Part shown: positions 1-8,340 of the stretch, in pieces
Position numbering within the stretch: position 1 is the first letter of the stretch
Layout of the letters: each line of letters starts with the position of its first letter
Assembly (NCBI GenBank): GCA_003990745.1
Contig: RBNI01000432.1
Coordinates: forward strand, 1 to 31,370
Source: Jimgerdemannia flammicorona
Taxonomy: Eukaryota > Mucoromycota > Endogonomycetes > Endogonales > Endogonaceae
Length of the DNA: 31,370 nucleotides
Reading direction: 5' to 3'
The notes under the pieces: model-generated
Told to the model about the DNA's origin: nothing
What the model saw: the letters and a program-made list of their open reading frames with translations, nothing else
Databases searched by the model: none
Position numbers and translations under genes: made by a program

Positions 1-535
1 GCCGATTGGAATATGGCAATAAGCGAGCTCGTCCGCGTTACAAAACCGGGGGGTTGGATCGAGCTGTACGAGGTCGAGATGCAGATGCAGCGACCGGGAG
101 GGACGTTCTTGAAGTTCTACAAAGGCCGTAAGTGTATACCCCGGTTTCGCGCTGTTTTTACATCCCATCCCTCTCTTATCTCACCATCCACCCACCAATT
201 CATTCCTCCCAGTCGAAACCGCTGCCGAACTCAACAAAATTGATATGTCCTTGGTCCACCATCTGCCGGAACTCGTGTCGTCGTACCTGGAGAATATCCA
301 CTATGACTACCTTTCCCTACCATTCGGATGGCACGGCCCCGTCGGGCAATTATTCCTCTCCAACTGGGAGATGTGCTATCGGGCATTGCAACATGTCCTC
401 GCGCCCATCATGGGAGTGACCGATAAGGAGTACAGCGACATGATCGCGCAGGTCTGTGTCGAATTTCCGGAGAAGAAGACATGGACGAAGATGCCGTACG
501 TTTTCGGCATGAAGCCGCTCCCGGTAAATAAGTAG
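1..535 (+). CDS. SAM-dependent methyltransferase, UMTA/LaeA-like, 3' part
   Basis: This is the C-terminal part (about 150 residues) of a class I S-adenosylmethionine methyltransferase; the 5' end lies outside the window. Frame 1 is open from base 1 and contains the post-motif signature RVTKPGGWIELYEVEMQ, typical of fungal UMTA/LaeA-like methyltransferases ('vkPGGwiE..E'). An intron is visible at 128-212 (85 nt): donor GTAAGT, acceptor CCCAG. It is phase 1 and joins the two open frames exactly, so the gene reads 1-127 plus 213-535. The second exon carries helical sequence (HHLPELVSSYLENIHYDYL) and ends at TAG 533-535 after a lysine-rich tail. Family members act in secondary metabolism or its regulation, but the substrate cannot be told here. 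I see no frame damage, so the gene is probably functional, unlike most of the window. Confidence 0.85.
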
Positions 536-1784
536 AGTAGAAACAATTATATTATTTATTTTCGCATCCTTCCCATCATTATTATTTAGAATTGCATAGA
601 CTGCAATAGTCTGACTAGATTTGTCTGGCACAAAAGTTTGTCCCTTGACCATTATAATGTGTTAAAACGTGAACACACTTTCACATCATCCTTCTTCATG
701 TAAATCTTGGCATTACAGTATTCGTGTAAAAACCCTTTCTGATCCCTATTGTGATATCTTGAATAAAGTCGCGGGGAGTCATCACATTCAAATCCTGAGA
801 ACCGTTGGCATCGTTAGCTAAACATCACTTTATCTAGTACCAACACATTGAGGCTAAAATGCTGCTAATATCGTTGCCCAACGGTTTATCTCATAGGATG
901 TTGCTCCCCCCCCCCCCCCCCTTTTTTTTTTTTTTCTTTTCGACTTTCGTATGTCACATATGGAAGAATGGCGTTTTGTCACCATCCAATTGACAGGCGG
1001 GTCTTAACATGTAAGGATGGTCCGTCTTGTTTTAGTGTTCAATATTCCAATTCAAGCGAGCCTGTGCAGAAACCTTAAAACCGGACACACTTGTTTGTTG
1101 ACGCTATAGCGACGTGCTCTTTAACGTTTCATCCCATTTCAAGAGAACAAAACAAAAATACTTGAAAGGGGTGTGGAATGGCTTCGTGGGAAACGGCCTC
1201 GTGAAACAGCCACGCACACTCCATTGCCCCCGCCCGCTCGGAATTCCCGTTCGTTGGTGAGCCGCTTGCTGGCGTGAGGCGTGAGGGTGCCTGTGGGTAT
1301 GTTGTGATGGTCCGGTTATTGGGGTGGAGTGCCTTTCGTGCTTCACGTTCAATGGTTTATCTGTGGATTGTGTTTATTTCATCAGTTTGTCGCACAAGAT
1401 TCCATTGTTTTGTGCCAAGTAATTACATTTCAGCTTTTAATAATTTTGGCATTCATACATATGTATATACATATTTGATCACGCCGATCTTTGCGATATA
1501 TGCGTTTGTTTATGAATTAACTTTTTACATGTTTATACCGATGAATAAAAACTAGAGCGCACCCCGAAAATCGGATCTGAGAATCGTCGGCCTTCAACGG
1601 TGGGCTGACCGTTCCTCGTCGGGCAGCCTCTCCCCGCGGCTCAAGCCGATTGGACGTTTGAAGCACAACCGTGCTGCGCGGATCGCCCGACCCCTCAGAG
1701 GTCGACGGGAAAAAACGCCGGCGGGTGCACACGATTACCGTAGGAAGACGGCAAAGAGTAACCGCTCTTGGAATGGAGTTGAGA
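536..1784. other. Gene-poor stretch with no recognised gene
   Basis: This begins with the likely 3' UTR of the methyltransferase. It holds a C/T homopolymer tract, scattered AT-rich patches and a GC-rich segment at about 1556-1740. Short open frames occur on both strands, but none shows a recognisable motif, and I found no tRNA or rRNA match. Confidence 0.6.
906..935. repeat. C(16)T(14) homopolymer tract
   Basis: A run of 16 C is followed directly by 14 T, forming a polypyrimidine tract downstream of the methyltransferase gene. The length is likely unstable, and sequencing error is possible. Confidence 0.9.
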
Positions 1785-2348
1785 TTAATTTGTTAGGGAT
1801 ATGGTTGATGAAGATGAGATATGGGGGTAATGATGGAGCCGAGAATGGATTAATGGCGTACCTTGGATTCCCATCTCTTGGTCGATTTTGCGTAGGCTAC
1901 ATGGTTGTGAGAGATAGGGGAATGGCGTTGAAACCCACCTAGATTTCAGAGGATGCAAGTTGGTGCGAATGATGGAAAAGACCGTGAATTCCGTTCGCGC
2001 GATACCGCAACGTGGAGATATAATATATACTGTAAATATTTGCGCCCTGTTAACACCGAGTGGTTGTGTGTACGCCTTTCCTTGTTCCGGACTGGCACAA
2101 TGATATCCCGAGACTTGTCCTGCAGGCGTCATATTCGTGACTCCAATTCTGCACAACACGACAAAAAAATCGTAGGTCCGCATTTTCCATCCCTTCTTCG
2201 GAGCATAGGTACATATGTCGTGCAGCGCAGGTATGTCATAGAAGCCGTTCCCCAGTATCGGCATTCCAATGTTGAATGTCCGAAACGCCAGTCGCCGTGT
2301 TTCCATAATCGTCTGCGTGCCGATCTGCGGGACGTGTAAGTCCTTCAC
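1785..2348 (-). CDS. Hypothetical ORF, unrecognised (doubtful)
   Basis: This is a 187-codon open frame on the minus strand, the longest in the otherwise empty left intergenic region. I do not recognise a domain. The first 60 or so residues look the most protein-like; the C-terminal half is rich in Ser, Pro and His and resembles translated noncoding DNA. A possible intron (GTACCT to TTGTGCAG on the minus strand, about 2213 to 2150) would change the reading. An overlapping plus-strand frame of 128 codons (1953-2339) competes with it. It could be a gene fragment or chance. Confidence 0.2.
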   Translation of the reverse strand: MKDLHVPQIGTQTIMETRRLAFRTFNIGMPILGNGFYDIPALHDICTYAPKKGWKMRTYDFFVVLCRIGVTNMTPAGQVSGYHCASPEQGKAYTQPLGVNRAQIFTVYIISPRCGIARTEFTVFSIIRTNLHPLKSRWVSTPFPYLSQPCSLRKIDQEMGIQGTPLIHSRLHHYPHISSSSTISLTN

Positions 2349-2502
2349 GACCTCCGACTTTGGTGTTTATGTCTAAGATCAATTGGGCAATTTGAATAGT
2401 CCAAATGAAACCTCAATTTCGGCAGTCAAATCGCAATGTTGCACGAGAAAGAATAGGAGGAGCTAACCCAGGGCCGCAGACGCTCTCTGAGCTTTCGGAC
2501 TA

Positions 2503-2541
<39 letters not shown>

Positions 2542-2875
2542 TGTCACAAGAAACCCCACACCCGAATGCCGCACCTGTTAGCGACATCGAGGCTGGTGAG
2601 CTGGGTGGTGTACTCTGCTAGATCACACCTCTTCACGGAAGATGTAATCTTGGCAAAAAATAAATTCAAAAAAAGAAGGGCGGCTGCAGGAGGAAAGCGC
2701 GCTGCGGATATTTATGCTCTGGCTGATCGACCAACCACTCTGGATTGTTCAGCAGCCCATGGAATGTTATCGAATATGACAGCGTCACCGATCCCATGGT
2801 AGCCATTCGAAATTGCCGAGATTCCCATCGCAAACCTCGCTGCCATCACAGAATTATGCGCGACCAGACCCAAAG
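2349..2875. other. No gene seen; includes a long A tract
   Basis: Apart from the poly(A) at 2505-2539 this stretch has only short open frames without motifs. The sequence just upstream of the A tract is moderately GC-rich and could be the end of a retroposed sequence, but no parent element can be named. Confidence 0.5.
2505..2539 (+). repeat. Poly(A) tract, 35 A
   Basis: An uninterrupted run of 35 A follows ACTAAT. It may be the tail of a retroposed sequence (SINE or processed copy) or a simple repeat. No target-site duplication was found by eye. Confidence 0.85.
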
Positions 2876-3118
2876 TGTCCGGTATAAGAGTGTTTCTGAG
2901 TTCAAATTGTATACAAGTGTCTGGTATAAAAGTGTCTCTGAGCTCAGTTGCATCTGAATATCCGGTATAAAGGTGTCTCTGAGCTCAATTGTATCTGAGT
3001 ATCCGGTATAAGTGTCTCTGAGCCCGATTGTATCTGAATATCGGGTATAAGAGTGTCTCTGAGTCCAATCGTATCTTGATATCTGGTATAAAGGTGTCTG
3101 TATCCCGGTAAAAGGTGA
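2876..3118 (+). repeat. 41-bp minisatellite, six degenerate copies
   Basis: The core GGTATAA starts at 2881, 2923, 2964, 3005, 3044 and 3085, giving a period of 39-42 bp. Each copy then reads roughly AGTGTCTCTGAGCTCAATTG followed by TATCTGAATATC. Copies differ by substitutions and 1-3 bp indels; the last is truncated. There are no unique spacers, so this is not a CRISPR array. Confidence 0.9.
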
Positions 3119-3170
3119 TTATACAATTTCACGCATAAATTTCATAGTCATGTGCCACGCCACTCATTCC

Positions 3171-3330
3171 TACGCAATGACCTACTGTCAATTGACCTAT
3201 TCCAATGACCTACTGCAATGACCTACTGCAATGACCTACTACTGCAATGACCTACGGCAATGACCTATCGCAATGACCTACGACAATGACCTACGGCAAT
3301 GACCTACTGCAATGACCTACTTCAATGACG
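3171..3330 (+). repeat. 13-bp tandem repeat, about 11 copies
   Basis: The unit is close to CAATGACCTACTG, with variants such as ...CTACGG, ...CTATCG and ...CTACGA. It begins about 50 bp after the 41-bp minisatellite ends, so the two arrays are neighbours. Confidence 0.9.
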
Positions 3331-3451
3331 CCGAGGTCTCCCTGCTTTGAACGCATTCCACAGTACTCTGCACGGGTCAGCCGCCGGTACCTGTGGTCTA
3401 TTATGTCCACAGGCAGCTGTTCATAAAACCCCGACGAAACTCTAACCATCA

Positions 3452-3730
3452 AGACCCTTCTTCCGAGATCTCTTCAATGAGATTCTCACAGGCGAAAAAA
3501 TCCTTTTCAACGAGCTTTGTACTTCCAATTCCGCCGCCGTGATTCACTCTGACGAGATCCGTAGCTCCCACTGACAAGATGCCCTCACTCACCTTACCCT
3601 ACTGATGAGACTGGTTGGTTGGATTCAGTTCTTGGAATTTCTGACTATCGCAGATCATGTTCGAGTTGAACTCGACCCATGCAGAGAACTACTCCACACT
3701 CTATACGTCCTGCTGCAAAGCAATCGCCTT
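3452..3730 (+). pseudogene. Orphan exon-like coding fragment, unknown family
   Basis: One frame gives 93 codons of coherent, helix-rich sequence interrupted by a single TGA (3572-3574). Examples are FFRDLFNEILTGEKILFNEL and, nearer the end, ELDPCRELLHTLYVLLQSNR. It ends in phase 0 at an ideal donor (GTGAGT at 3731), which suggests a real exon boundary. A TAA just upstream (about 3443) closes the frame. I do not recognise the family and see no convincing following exon. It may be a gene remnant left between tandem arrays. That it was once coding is an inference from amino-acid composition and the splice donor. Confidence 0.35.
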
Positions 3731-4382
3731 GTGAGTACTCCTTAGAATTTTGCAGTGGTTAGGCCTTTGTTAGTTATTTGTATGCAATTCGGAAAAAAAT
3801 TCATGGTGGTTGGGGACTGAGTCACGTTGTAGCCCGAGTTTCGCAGGGTTTGCTTGATTGCTTTCCTTTTTGCACCACCCCCACTATAATCCAGCCAATC
3901 TAATATCCACGAGCTACGAGCGACACTTGCAACCTTGAAGACTTGCATAAGGTCACCCATGAGTATCTTCACTGCCTTTCTCTATTGCCCAATGTAATGG
4001 TGTTAATTCTATTGTCCTTTTGTTTACAAATTCTACACTGTAATAAAACAAGACAATAAAAAACTGTATTGTAAAATAATGAATGGTTGAAGCCTACCTA
4101 GGATGTATTGGTAAAGCTACCAGTTTTTCTTAAATATGCTATTACAGTTTTTTTTTAGGTATATATATATATAAAACCGAGCAATTCTCTCTGAGATTTT
4201 AAATATATCTGGTCCATCCGGCTTTTTTGATACGTACCAGAAAAAAGACAACTAGTATCTGAAAATTCTGTGAGCACTCTTGTTTTTACGATTCTCTATA
4301 CACCTCAGATACACCTTCGATTTGCTGATGAACGTCGCACCATAAGTTTGCGACCGGGTACTGTCTCGCTAGCGCAGCAGTG
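3731..4382. other. No gene supported
   Basis: This is AT-leaning noncoding-like sequence with a short (TA)n run near 4160-4172. A 76-codon minus-strand frame (3742-3972) has no recognisable motif and is not called. Confidence 0.5.
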
Positions 4383-4541
4383 AGGTTCGTTGACATGTAA
4401 TTAAATGATGCTCGCTCGTTGATGGCTTTCAGTTTGGTCTGCAACTCGGTCTGCTTCAGTAATTAAAAGGTGCTCGCTCGTTTTTTCCTGCTCACTCCAT
4501 TGGTCTGTAACTCGCACTTATTTGATGACATCCTTGTTCAC

Positions 4542-4573
<32 letters not shown>
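4542..4573 (+). repeat. (TTA)n microsatellite, about 10.5 copies
   Basis: An uninterrupted TTA trinucleotide run lies inside the two-way repeat cluster. Confidence 0.95.
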
Positions 4574-4692
4574 TGCTTTTTGCTGGTGCTTGCAATTCGG
4601 GCTGCTTTCTTCAATAGTTAAGTGGCGCTCGCTCATTTTTTCTGCTCATTTCTCGAACTCTGCTTGCTTCGAGATCCTGGTAATTAAGTGGT

Positions 4693-4711
4693 GCTCGGAA
4701 AACGTCCGAGC
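4693..4711. repeat. Perfect 7-bp-stem hairpin
   Basis: GCTCGGA, loop AAACG, TCCGAGC. It sits where the surrounding repeat modules change orientation, so it is a candidate symmetry centre of the cluster. Confidence 0.8.
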
Positions 4712-4880
4712 AGCAAAATGAACGAACTCACATAACTAATAAAGAAAGTAGACCGAGTTGCAAACCAAATTGAACACCACTGACAGTGTTGCAGACCAAT
4801 GAGCACCACTTAAATGAGTGATCAGCAAAAATGAGCAAGTACTTCTTAATTACAGAGTTGCAGACCAAACAAAATGTCAT

Positions 4881-5363
4881 GTAGCGGATCGAAATGAAAT
4901 TTTTACAAAAGTTGTGCAAAACTTACATGTATATAATATTTTAAAAAAATTCATCCACAATAATTTTATTGATATAAATAGATGAAATATCTAAGGAATA
5001 TATATGATATATTTATTTTATACATAGGTACACAGAGAGACTATGAGCAGAATATTTCTGCTGGTAACCTAACCGGTACACTGCGACATGACAATACCCT
5101 GCGGCATGACCAGTACCCTGCGGCATGACCAGTACCCTTTGGGAGGGTGCAGTACCCAGCACATGACAAAACCCCACCCTGCCTATTGCCAAAACCGGTT
5201 TATAGCGCACACTATCGGGATCCAATTTTTTTTTTAACCTCATCCGTCTTCCTTCACCCTTTCACGCCACAACCCACCTAACAAAAAATGCTCATCCCGG
5301 ATCCCAAGATGGTCGACATCCCGACCATCGGACAGCGCCAAGCATCTGGATCTGAGCTACTAC
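4881..5363. other. Region upstream of the GTPase gene
   Basis: AT-rich sequence (4900-5030) is followed by a short tandem repeat (5081-5136) and then C-rich sequence with CACC, CCTTC and ACCC runs (5240-5285), as often seen before fungal start codons. ATGs at 5288 and 5309 lie in a different frame from the GTPase ATG at 5364. The GTPase frame itself is open back to about 5283. Confidence 0.4.
5081..5136 (+). repeat. 19-bp tandem repeat, three copies
   Basis: The unit CTGCGGCATGACCAGTACC is perfect in the second and third copies. The first copy is diverged (CTGCGACATGACAATACC). Confidence 0.85.
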
Positions 5364-5684
5364 ATGGCGCAGCGCTCCGTCTCGGCGCGACGGTCGCCCA
5401 ACAACCCTACCATCCTGTTCGTTGGTGCGTCAGGCGCAAGCAAGTCTACGACCATTAATCGCCTCTTCGGCACAAAAATCTGCGATATCGGAGACACCAA
5501 GTCCGTTACAAAGGACGTCACCGAGTATTACGTTGACATATCTTCCATGAGATGCGGCATCAATAACCTCAAGCTCTCCATCATCGATACGCCTGGGTCC
5601 GGTGATTCGAAGGGGGGGCCAAAATCGGATGCGAAGCATGCCGTGTGCATGCAACGGTTTTTTGAGGTGGGTTGTCCTGACTAG
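5364..5684 (+). CDS. P-loop GTPase domain, N-terminal exon (AIG1/Toc34-like)
   Basis: The 106-codon frame starts at ATG 5364 and carries a G1/Walker A motif at residues 21-29 (GASGASKST), a G2-like region TKSVTKDVTEY at 45-55 and the G3 motif DTPG at 75-78. The layout resembles TRAFAC-class AIG1/septin-like GTPases. The Gly that normally precedes the P-loop Lys is Ser26 (AGC; GGC would need one G-to-A change), which should weaken phosphate binding. The exon probably ends near 5666-5670 (GTGGGT donor) rather than at the TAG. Possible downstream G-domain segments are IDASKTYDG (about 5772-5798) and IAWVAFTKM with a G4-like TK (about 5834-5860), in two different frames. Confidence 0.6.
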   Translation: MAQRSVSARRSPNNPTILFVGASGASKSTTINRLFGTKICDIGDTKSVTKDVTEYYVDISSMRCGINNLKLSIIDTPGSGDSKGGPKSDAKHAVCMQRFFEVGCPD

Positions 5685-5838
5685 TTCGTGGCTTTTATTT
5701 TGGCCCGCTGAGCGTATTGGACAGGTATTTTAACAAGATTTATTATGGTTGATCTCTTATATATTGACGCCTCGAAGACGTACGACGGTTTAAACAAAGG
5801 CACCTTCCCATCGGTTATCCTCCCTAACAGACAATCGC

Positions 5839-6382
5839 ATGGGTGGCCTTCACGAAAATGCTCTACGCGGTTCGCTTCACAATTTTCGAGCGGGCGGTAA
5901 CCTCGACGACCTAACGTGGTCTTTGTACTCACACTTGAACTCAATCTGTGGCGACGCAGCGACGATTGAGCAACGCCTTAAGGCAAGGCGAGCGATAATC
6001 CTGGAGACGGCGCAGTGGGTGCTCGGGCTGAAGGGTGACAGCGTCCGGATTATCGCAGTAGAGAACGAGTGCGAGAAGCTCGGGTACTCAAAGAAGGAGG
6101 GCACGGAGTGGCACAAGCTGCCCACGGGCGAGTTGTTCCCATACCACCTGTTCCAGACCATCATCGAGACGACCAAAAGCACCGAAAATGATATTGGCCA
6201 TGAGGCGATATCACTGTATTTTAGCGATAATGGCAGCGCGCCTGTGGAGAAAGGGCATCAGGTTATCGGCCAGGAGATTGCCAAAAACGAGAAGGACGAG
6301 ATTGAGAAAGTAAAGAAAGTTATAGAGTATATCGCGATCAGTAACGAAGATTCGGAGATACGGCAAGCACTCAACCCCCAGG

Positions 6383-6413
<31 letters not shown>

Positions 6414-6534
6414 AATCGAAAACCATTACAAGGTCGATTCTCACTTCCTCGCGACTCTTCTTCACTTCAAGGGCATCACCTCCAAGGCACAGCTACCGGA
6501 ATCGATTGTCAGAGTTTGTGGCGTTGTTCGATAA
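5839..6534 (+). CDS. Linker region of the GTPase-MACPF gene
   Basis: This 231-codon frame starts inside the decayed GTPase end and closes at TAA 6532-6534. From about 5890 it is coherent: NLDDLTWSLYSHLNS, a segment VRIIAVENE resembling a G5 region, then WHKLPTGELFPYHLF. An acidic tract (VDEDEDEDEDE, about 6381-6415) separates it from a helical segment. Past the stop the protein appears to continue in another frame (LSEFVALFDNVDLSPHML from about 6506), with a TAA at 6596. It has no catalytic signature of its own. Its position between the GTPase and the MACPF domain suggests a hinge or oligomerisation segment. The ATG at 5839 is probably not a true start. Confidence 0.5.
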
Positions 6535-6781
6535 TGTCGACCTGAGTCCCCATATGCTGGAGCTTGTGAGGAGGACGTTTGGCTTTCGTCAGTACTAACG
6601 TATCGGCAATCTGGTGGTCGGGCATGGTTACTATGCGATGAAGGATGAGCCAACGACAATGCAGGTATTTGATCTTGGCCCACCAGAAGATGCCACCATC
6701 AACTCTGCTATACCTAAGTAAGTCCTAATAGATTGTATCTTTCCACCAAAGAAGAGCCTCCGCGATGACACCCACAAACGA

Positions 6782-7330
6782 ATGATCGATTTGGGGATAT
6801 ATAAAAAAAATCCGGGCAACAGTCAGCCCCAATCCTCCATTGGGGCCACGCAACCCGAGACACAACTACTCGTGCAGGAGCGACGCACCTTCAAGTTATG
6901 TATCGACCTGGCCACCACGCCGCTAACCCTGGAGTCCAAGTTGGCGCTAAGCAAGCTCCCTAAGAAATATAACAAGGGAAACAAGGAGTGGACGGAATTT
7001 TTCGAGAATTGGGGCACGCATGCCATCGTCGGCGCCTACGGCGGCGGATCCATAATGATTTCCCTAAATGCCTCTACGATCATCCAGAATAGCAACCCGA
7101 CCACTACCGTGCCCAATCTCCAACCGACCTCGAAATCACTCGACATCACAAGTTCGATAGGGCACGTGGTCTTCCGCGGTGGGGATGCGCAACGGATTTC
7201 GGATTTCACGCGCAGCATGAAAAAGCGCTGGGTGAGGAGTATCCCATCGAACCAGATAGTACTCACGTGGGACCCCGAGCTGATCCCATTCATGATGCTG
7301 ACGAACATGACGCTAATCTACAACATATGA
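6782..7330 (+). CDS. MACPF (perforin-like) domain, C-terminal half
   Basis: The 182-codon frame carries the MACPF signature: EFFENWGTH at residues 72-80 (family pattern F...[WY]GTH), then GAYGGGS at 84-90. The late-domain pattern follows: VVFRGGD, a Trp-containing segment KRWVRSIP, and a final LIPF-type end. In known MACPF proteins two helical clusters beside this signature unfold into a membrane-spanning barrel. The same frame is open upstream through 6757-6781 (RDDTHKRM). Only the C-terminal half of a roughly 300-350 residue domain is clear; the N-terminal half would lie in 6506-6780 with two stops. The true end probably continues in frame 1 after about 7290 (HMTEAMVAATRAYLG). Confidence 0.65.
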   Translation: MIDLGIYKKNPGNSQPQSSIGATQPETQLLVQERRTFKLCIDLATTPLTLESKLALSKLPKKYNKGNKEWTEFFENWGTHAIVGAYGGGSIMISLNASTIIQNSNPTTTVPNLQPTSKSLDITSSIGHVVFRGGDAQRISDFTRSMKKRWVRSIPSNQIVLTWDPELIPFMMLTNMTLIYNI

Positions 7331-7384
7331 CGGAAGCGATGGTAGCGGCGACGAGAGCATATCTAGGAAAGGATGCGCAGGTTG

Positions 7385-7681
7385 ACCCGCGGATGCTGGG
7401 AGACCAGATCCAGAAGAACGACATACCCAAGAACCGCCGGCAGAAACCTCACCCCTGTGGCGGTTCTTGTCCCGCGTGTTCGGACTCACGGCGATGACAG
7501 CCGGCGGAGGCGCGGCGGCAATCGGTGGGGCCGTTGCCATGGGGGTGTTGGGGACTATTACAACCACGGTTGGGGCGCCCATATTTCTTGTCGCGGGGGG
7601 TTTGACGTTCTTGGCGGGGAGTACTCTTTGGATCCACTCGAAGCTGTTGCCAGACGAAGAAGAGGATTGTGCGGCGGAATA
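7385..7681 (+). CDS. Glycine-rich hydrophobic C-terminal tail
   Basis: Frame 3 is open from 7385 to TAA 7679-7681. A Pro/Glu-rich spacer is followed from about 7467 by LTAMTAGGGAAAIGGAVAMG and, after a short gap, by a second hydrophobic run PIFLVAGGLTFLAG. The tail ends with an acidic cluster (DEEEDCAAE). The hydrophobic stretch of about 55 residues could form a membrane hairpin. It follows the MACPF frames directly, so it is most likely the end of the same protein after a frame change or intron. An independent small membrane protein (ATG 7467) is less likely. Confidence 0.45.
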
Positions 7682-8340
7682 GCGGAAAGGGTCAGCCTGA
7701 CGGATTGGTAAGATGATGTGTATGCCGAGGTTGGAAGGCTGCGGGAAGAGGTTCTGTAAGGAGTGAAACATGAAGTCGTGTTGCCAATAGTTAGAAGAAA
7801 AGTGGGTACGCAAAACGGTATCTGTATATATCTGCGCATGAATTCTATCACGATGAACTAGTGGATGGAGTAGTGTGTACATGAAAATATGTAAAAGGTT
7901 CCCGAAGAAATACCAGAAACACACCAAGGAATATGTATCCAAACCCACAAAGACCATTAAAAACCGATGATATCGACGACCTCCGCGTCCATTGTTGAAT
8001 GAGTATTAAGTAAATGGAGACAAGCAACACTTTCATTAAATCCCATCTAAACTCGAACTTACGCCATCGCCAACAACCACTCTTCAATGAATATCCCTTC
8101 TCTTCCCTTCCTCGCCCCTCTGCCTGCCATACACACTTGCACGGAAAACTATCACCTGCACCAAACAAGCCAAGAGGTTCATCGCAATAGATTGTCACTG
8201 TATATTATGCAGTTTGAACAAAACCAAGAGAATGCAATACCACTATACCTACCATCAACGACTCTACCCCTTGTGGTCGAAGCGGCGACGTCCAGCATAG
8301 CAGCGGTAGCACACTCTTAATTCGAGACTCGGGCATGATA
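7682..8340. other. 3' flank of the GTPase-MACPF locus; no gene supported
   Basis: Base composition is normal up to about 8335, where the AT-rich block begins abruptly. A 116-codon minus-strand frame (7848-8198) and a 77-codon plus frame (8087-8320) have no recognisable domain and overlap each other. Confidence 0.5.

Larger units (their letters stand above)
4383..4880. repeat. Degenerate two-way repeat cluster (foldback-like)
   Basis: A module of about 60 bp, roughly TAATTAAGTGGTGCTCGCTC, then a T-rich stretch, then TTGGTCTGCAACTCG, recurs in direct orientation at about 4400, 4459, 4616 and 4681. It recurs in inverted orientation at about 4740-4870 (for example GAGCACCACTTAA near 4801 and GTTGCAGACCAA near 4783 and 4858). 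The switch of orientation lies close to a perfect hairpin at 4693-4711. The arms are unequal and interrupted by a TTA microsatellite. It could be an old foldback or MITE-like element; terminal repeats and target duplication are not clear. Confidence 0.6.
5364..7681 (+). pseudogene. GTPase-linker-MACPF-membrane-tail gene, disrupted
   Basis: Consecutive same-strand open frames encode a P-loop GTPase domain, a charged helical linker, a MACPF (membrane attack complex/perforin) domain and a glycine-rich hydrophobic tail. They abut in one direction with no promoter-like gap, so I read them as one gene. The frames do not join cleanly. Stops occur at 5682 (TAG), 6596 (TAA) and 6721 (TAA), and frame changes are needed near 5830, 5880, 6505, 7290 and 7385-7440. 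Some breaks may be introns (5667-5830 is a candidate), but no set of GT-AG introns I tried fixes all of them. Both TAA stops would be CAA before a C-to-T change. Most likely a decayed paralogue. The role is inferred: nucleotide-controlled assembly of a pore-forming protein, perhaps in self/non-self or microbial conflict. Sequencing errors are the main alternative. Confidence 0.55.

Noticed and set aside
1556..1760. Possible structured RNA gene (tRNA or 5S-like) in a GC-rich patch
   Set aside because: I could not fold a cloverleaf or find A/B box spacing, and no conserved 5S segment was recognised.
2876..3330. CRISPR-like arrays
   Set aside because: The units are contiguous tandem repeats without unique spacers, and the genome is eukaryotic.
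5288..5363. Alternative upstream start codons (5288, 5309) for the GTPase
   Set aside because: They lie in another frame, and the protein they open does not include the P-loop; used only if a frameshift is assumed.
7313..7957. 214-codon minus-strand open frame
   Set aside because: It is antisense to the MACPF C-terminus and membrane tail, which have family motifs or hydrophobic structure in sense; no domain in the antisense product.
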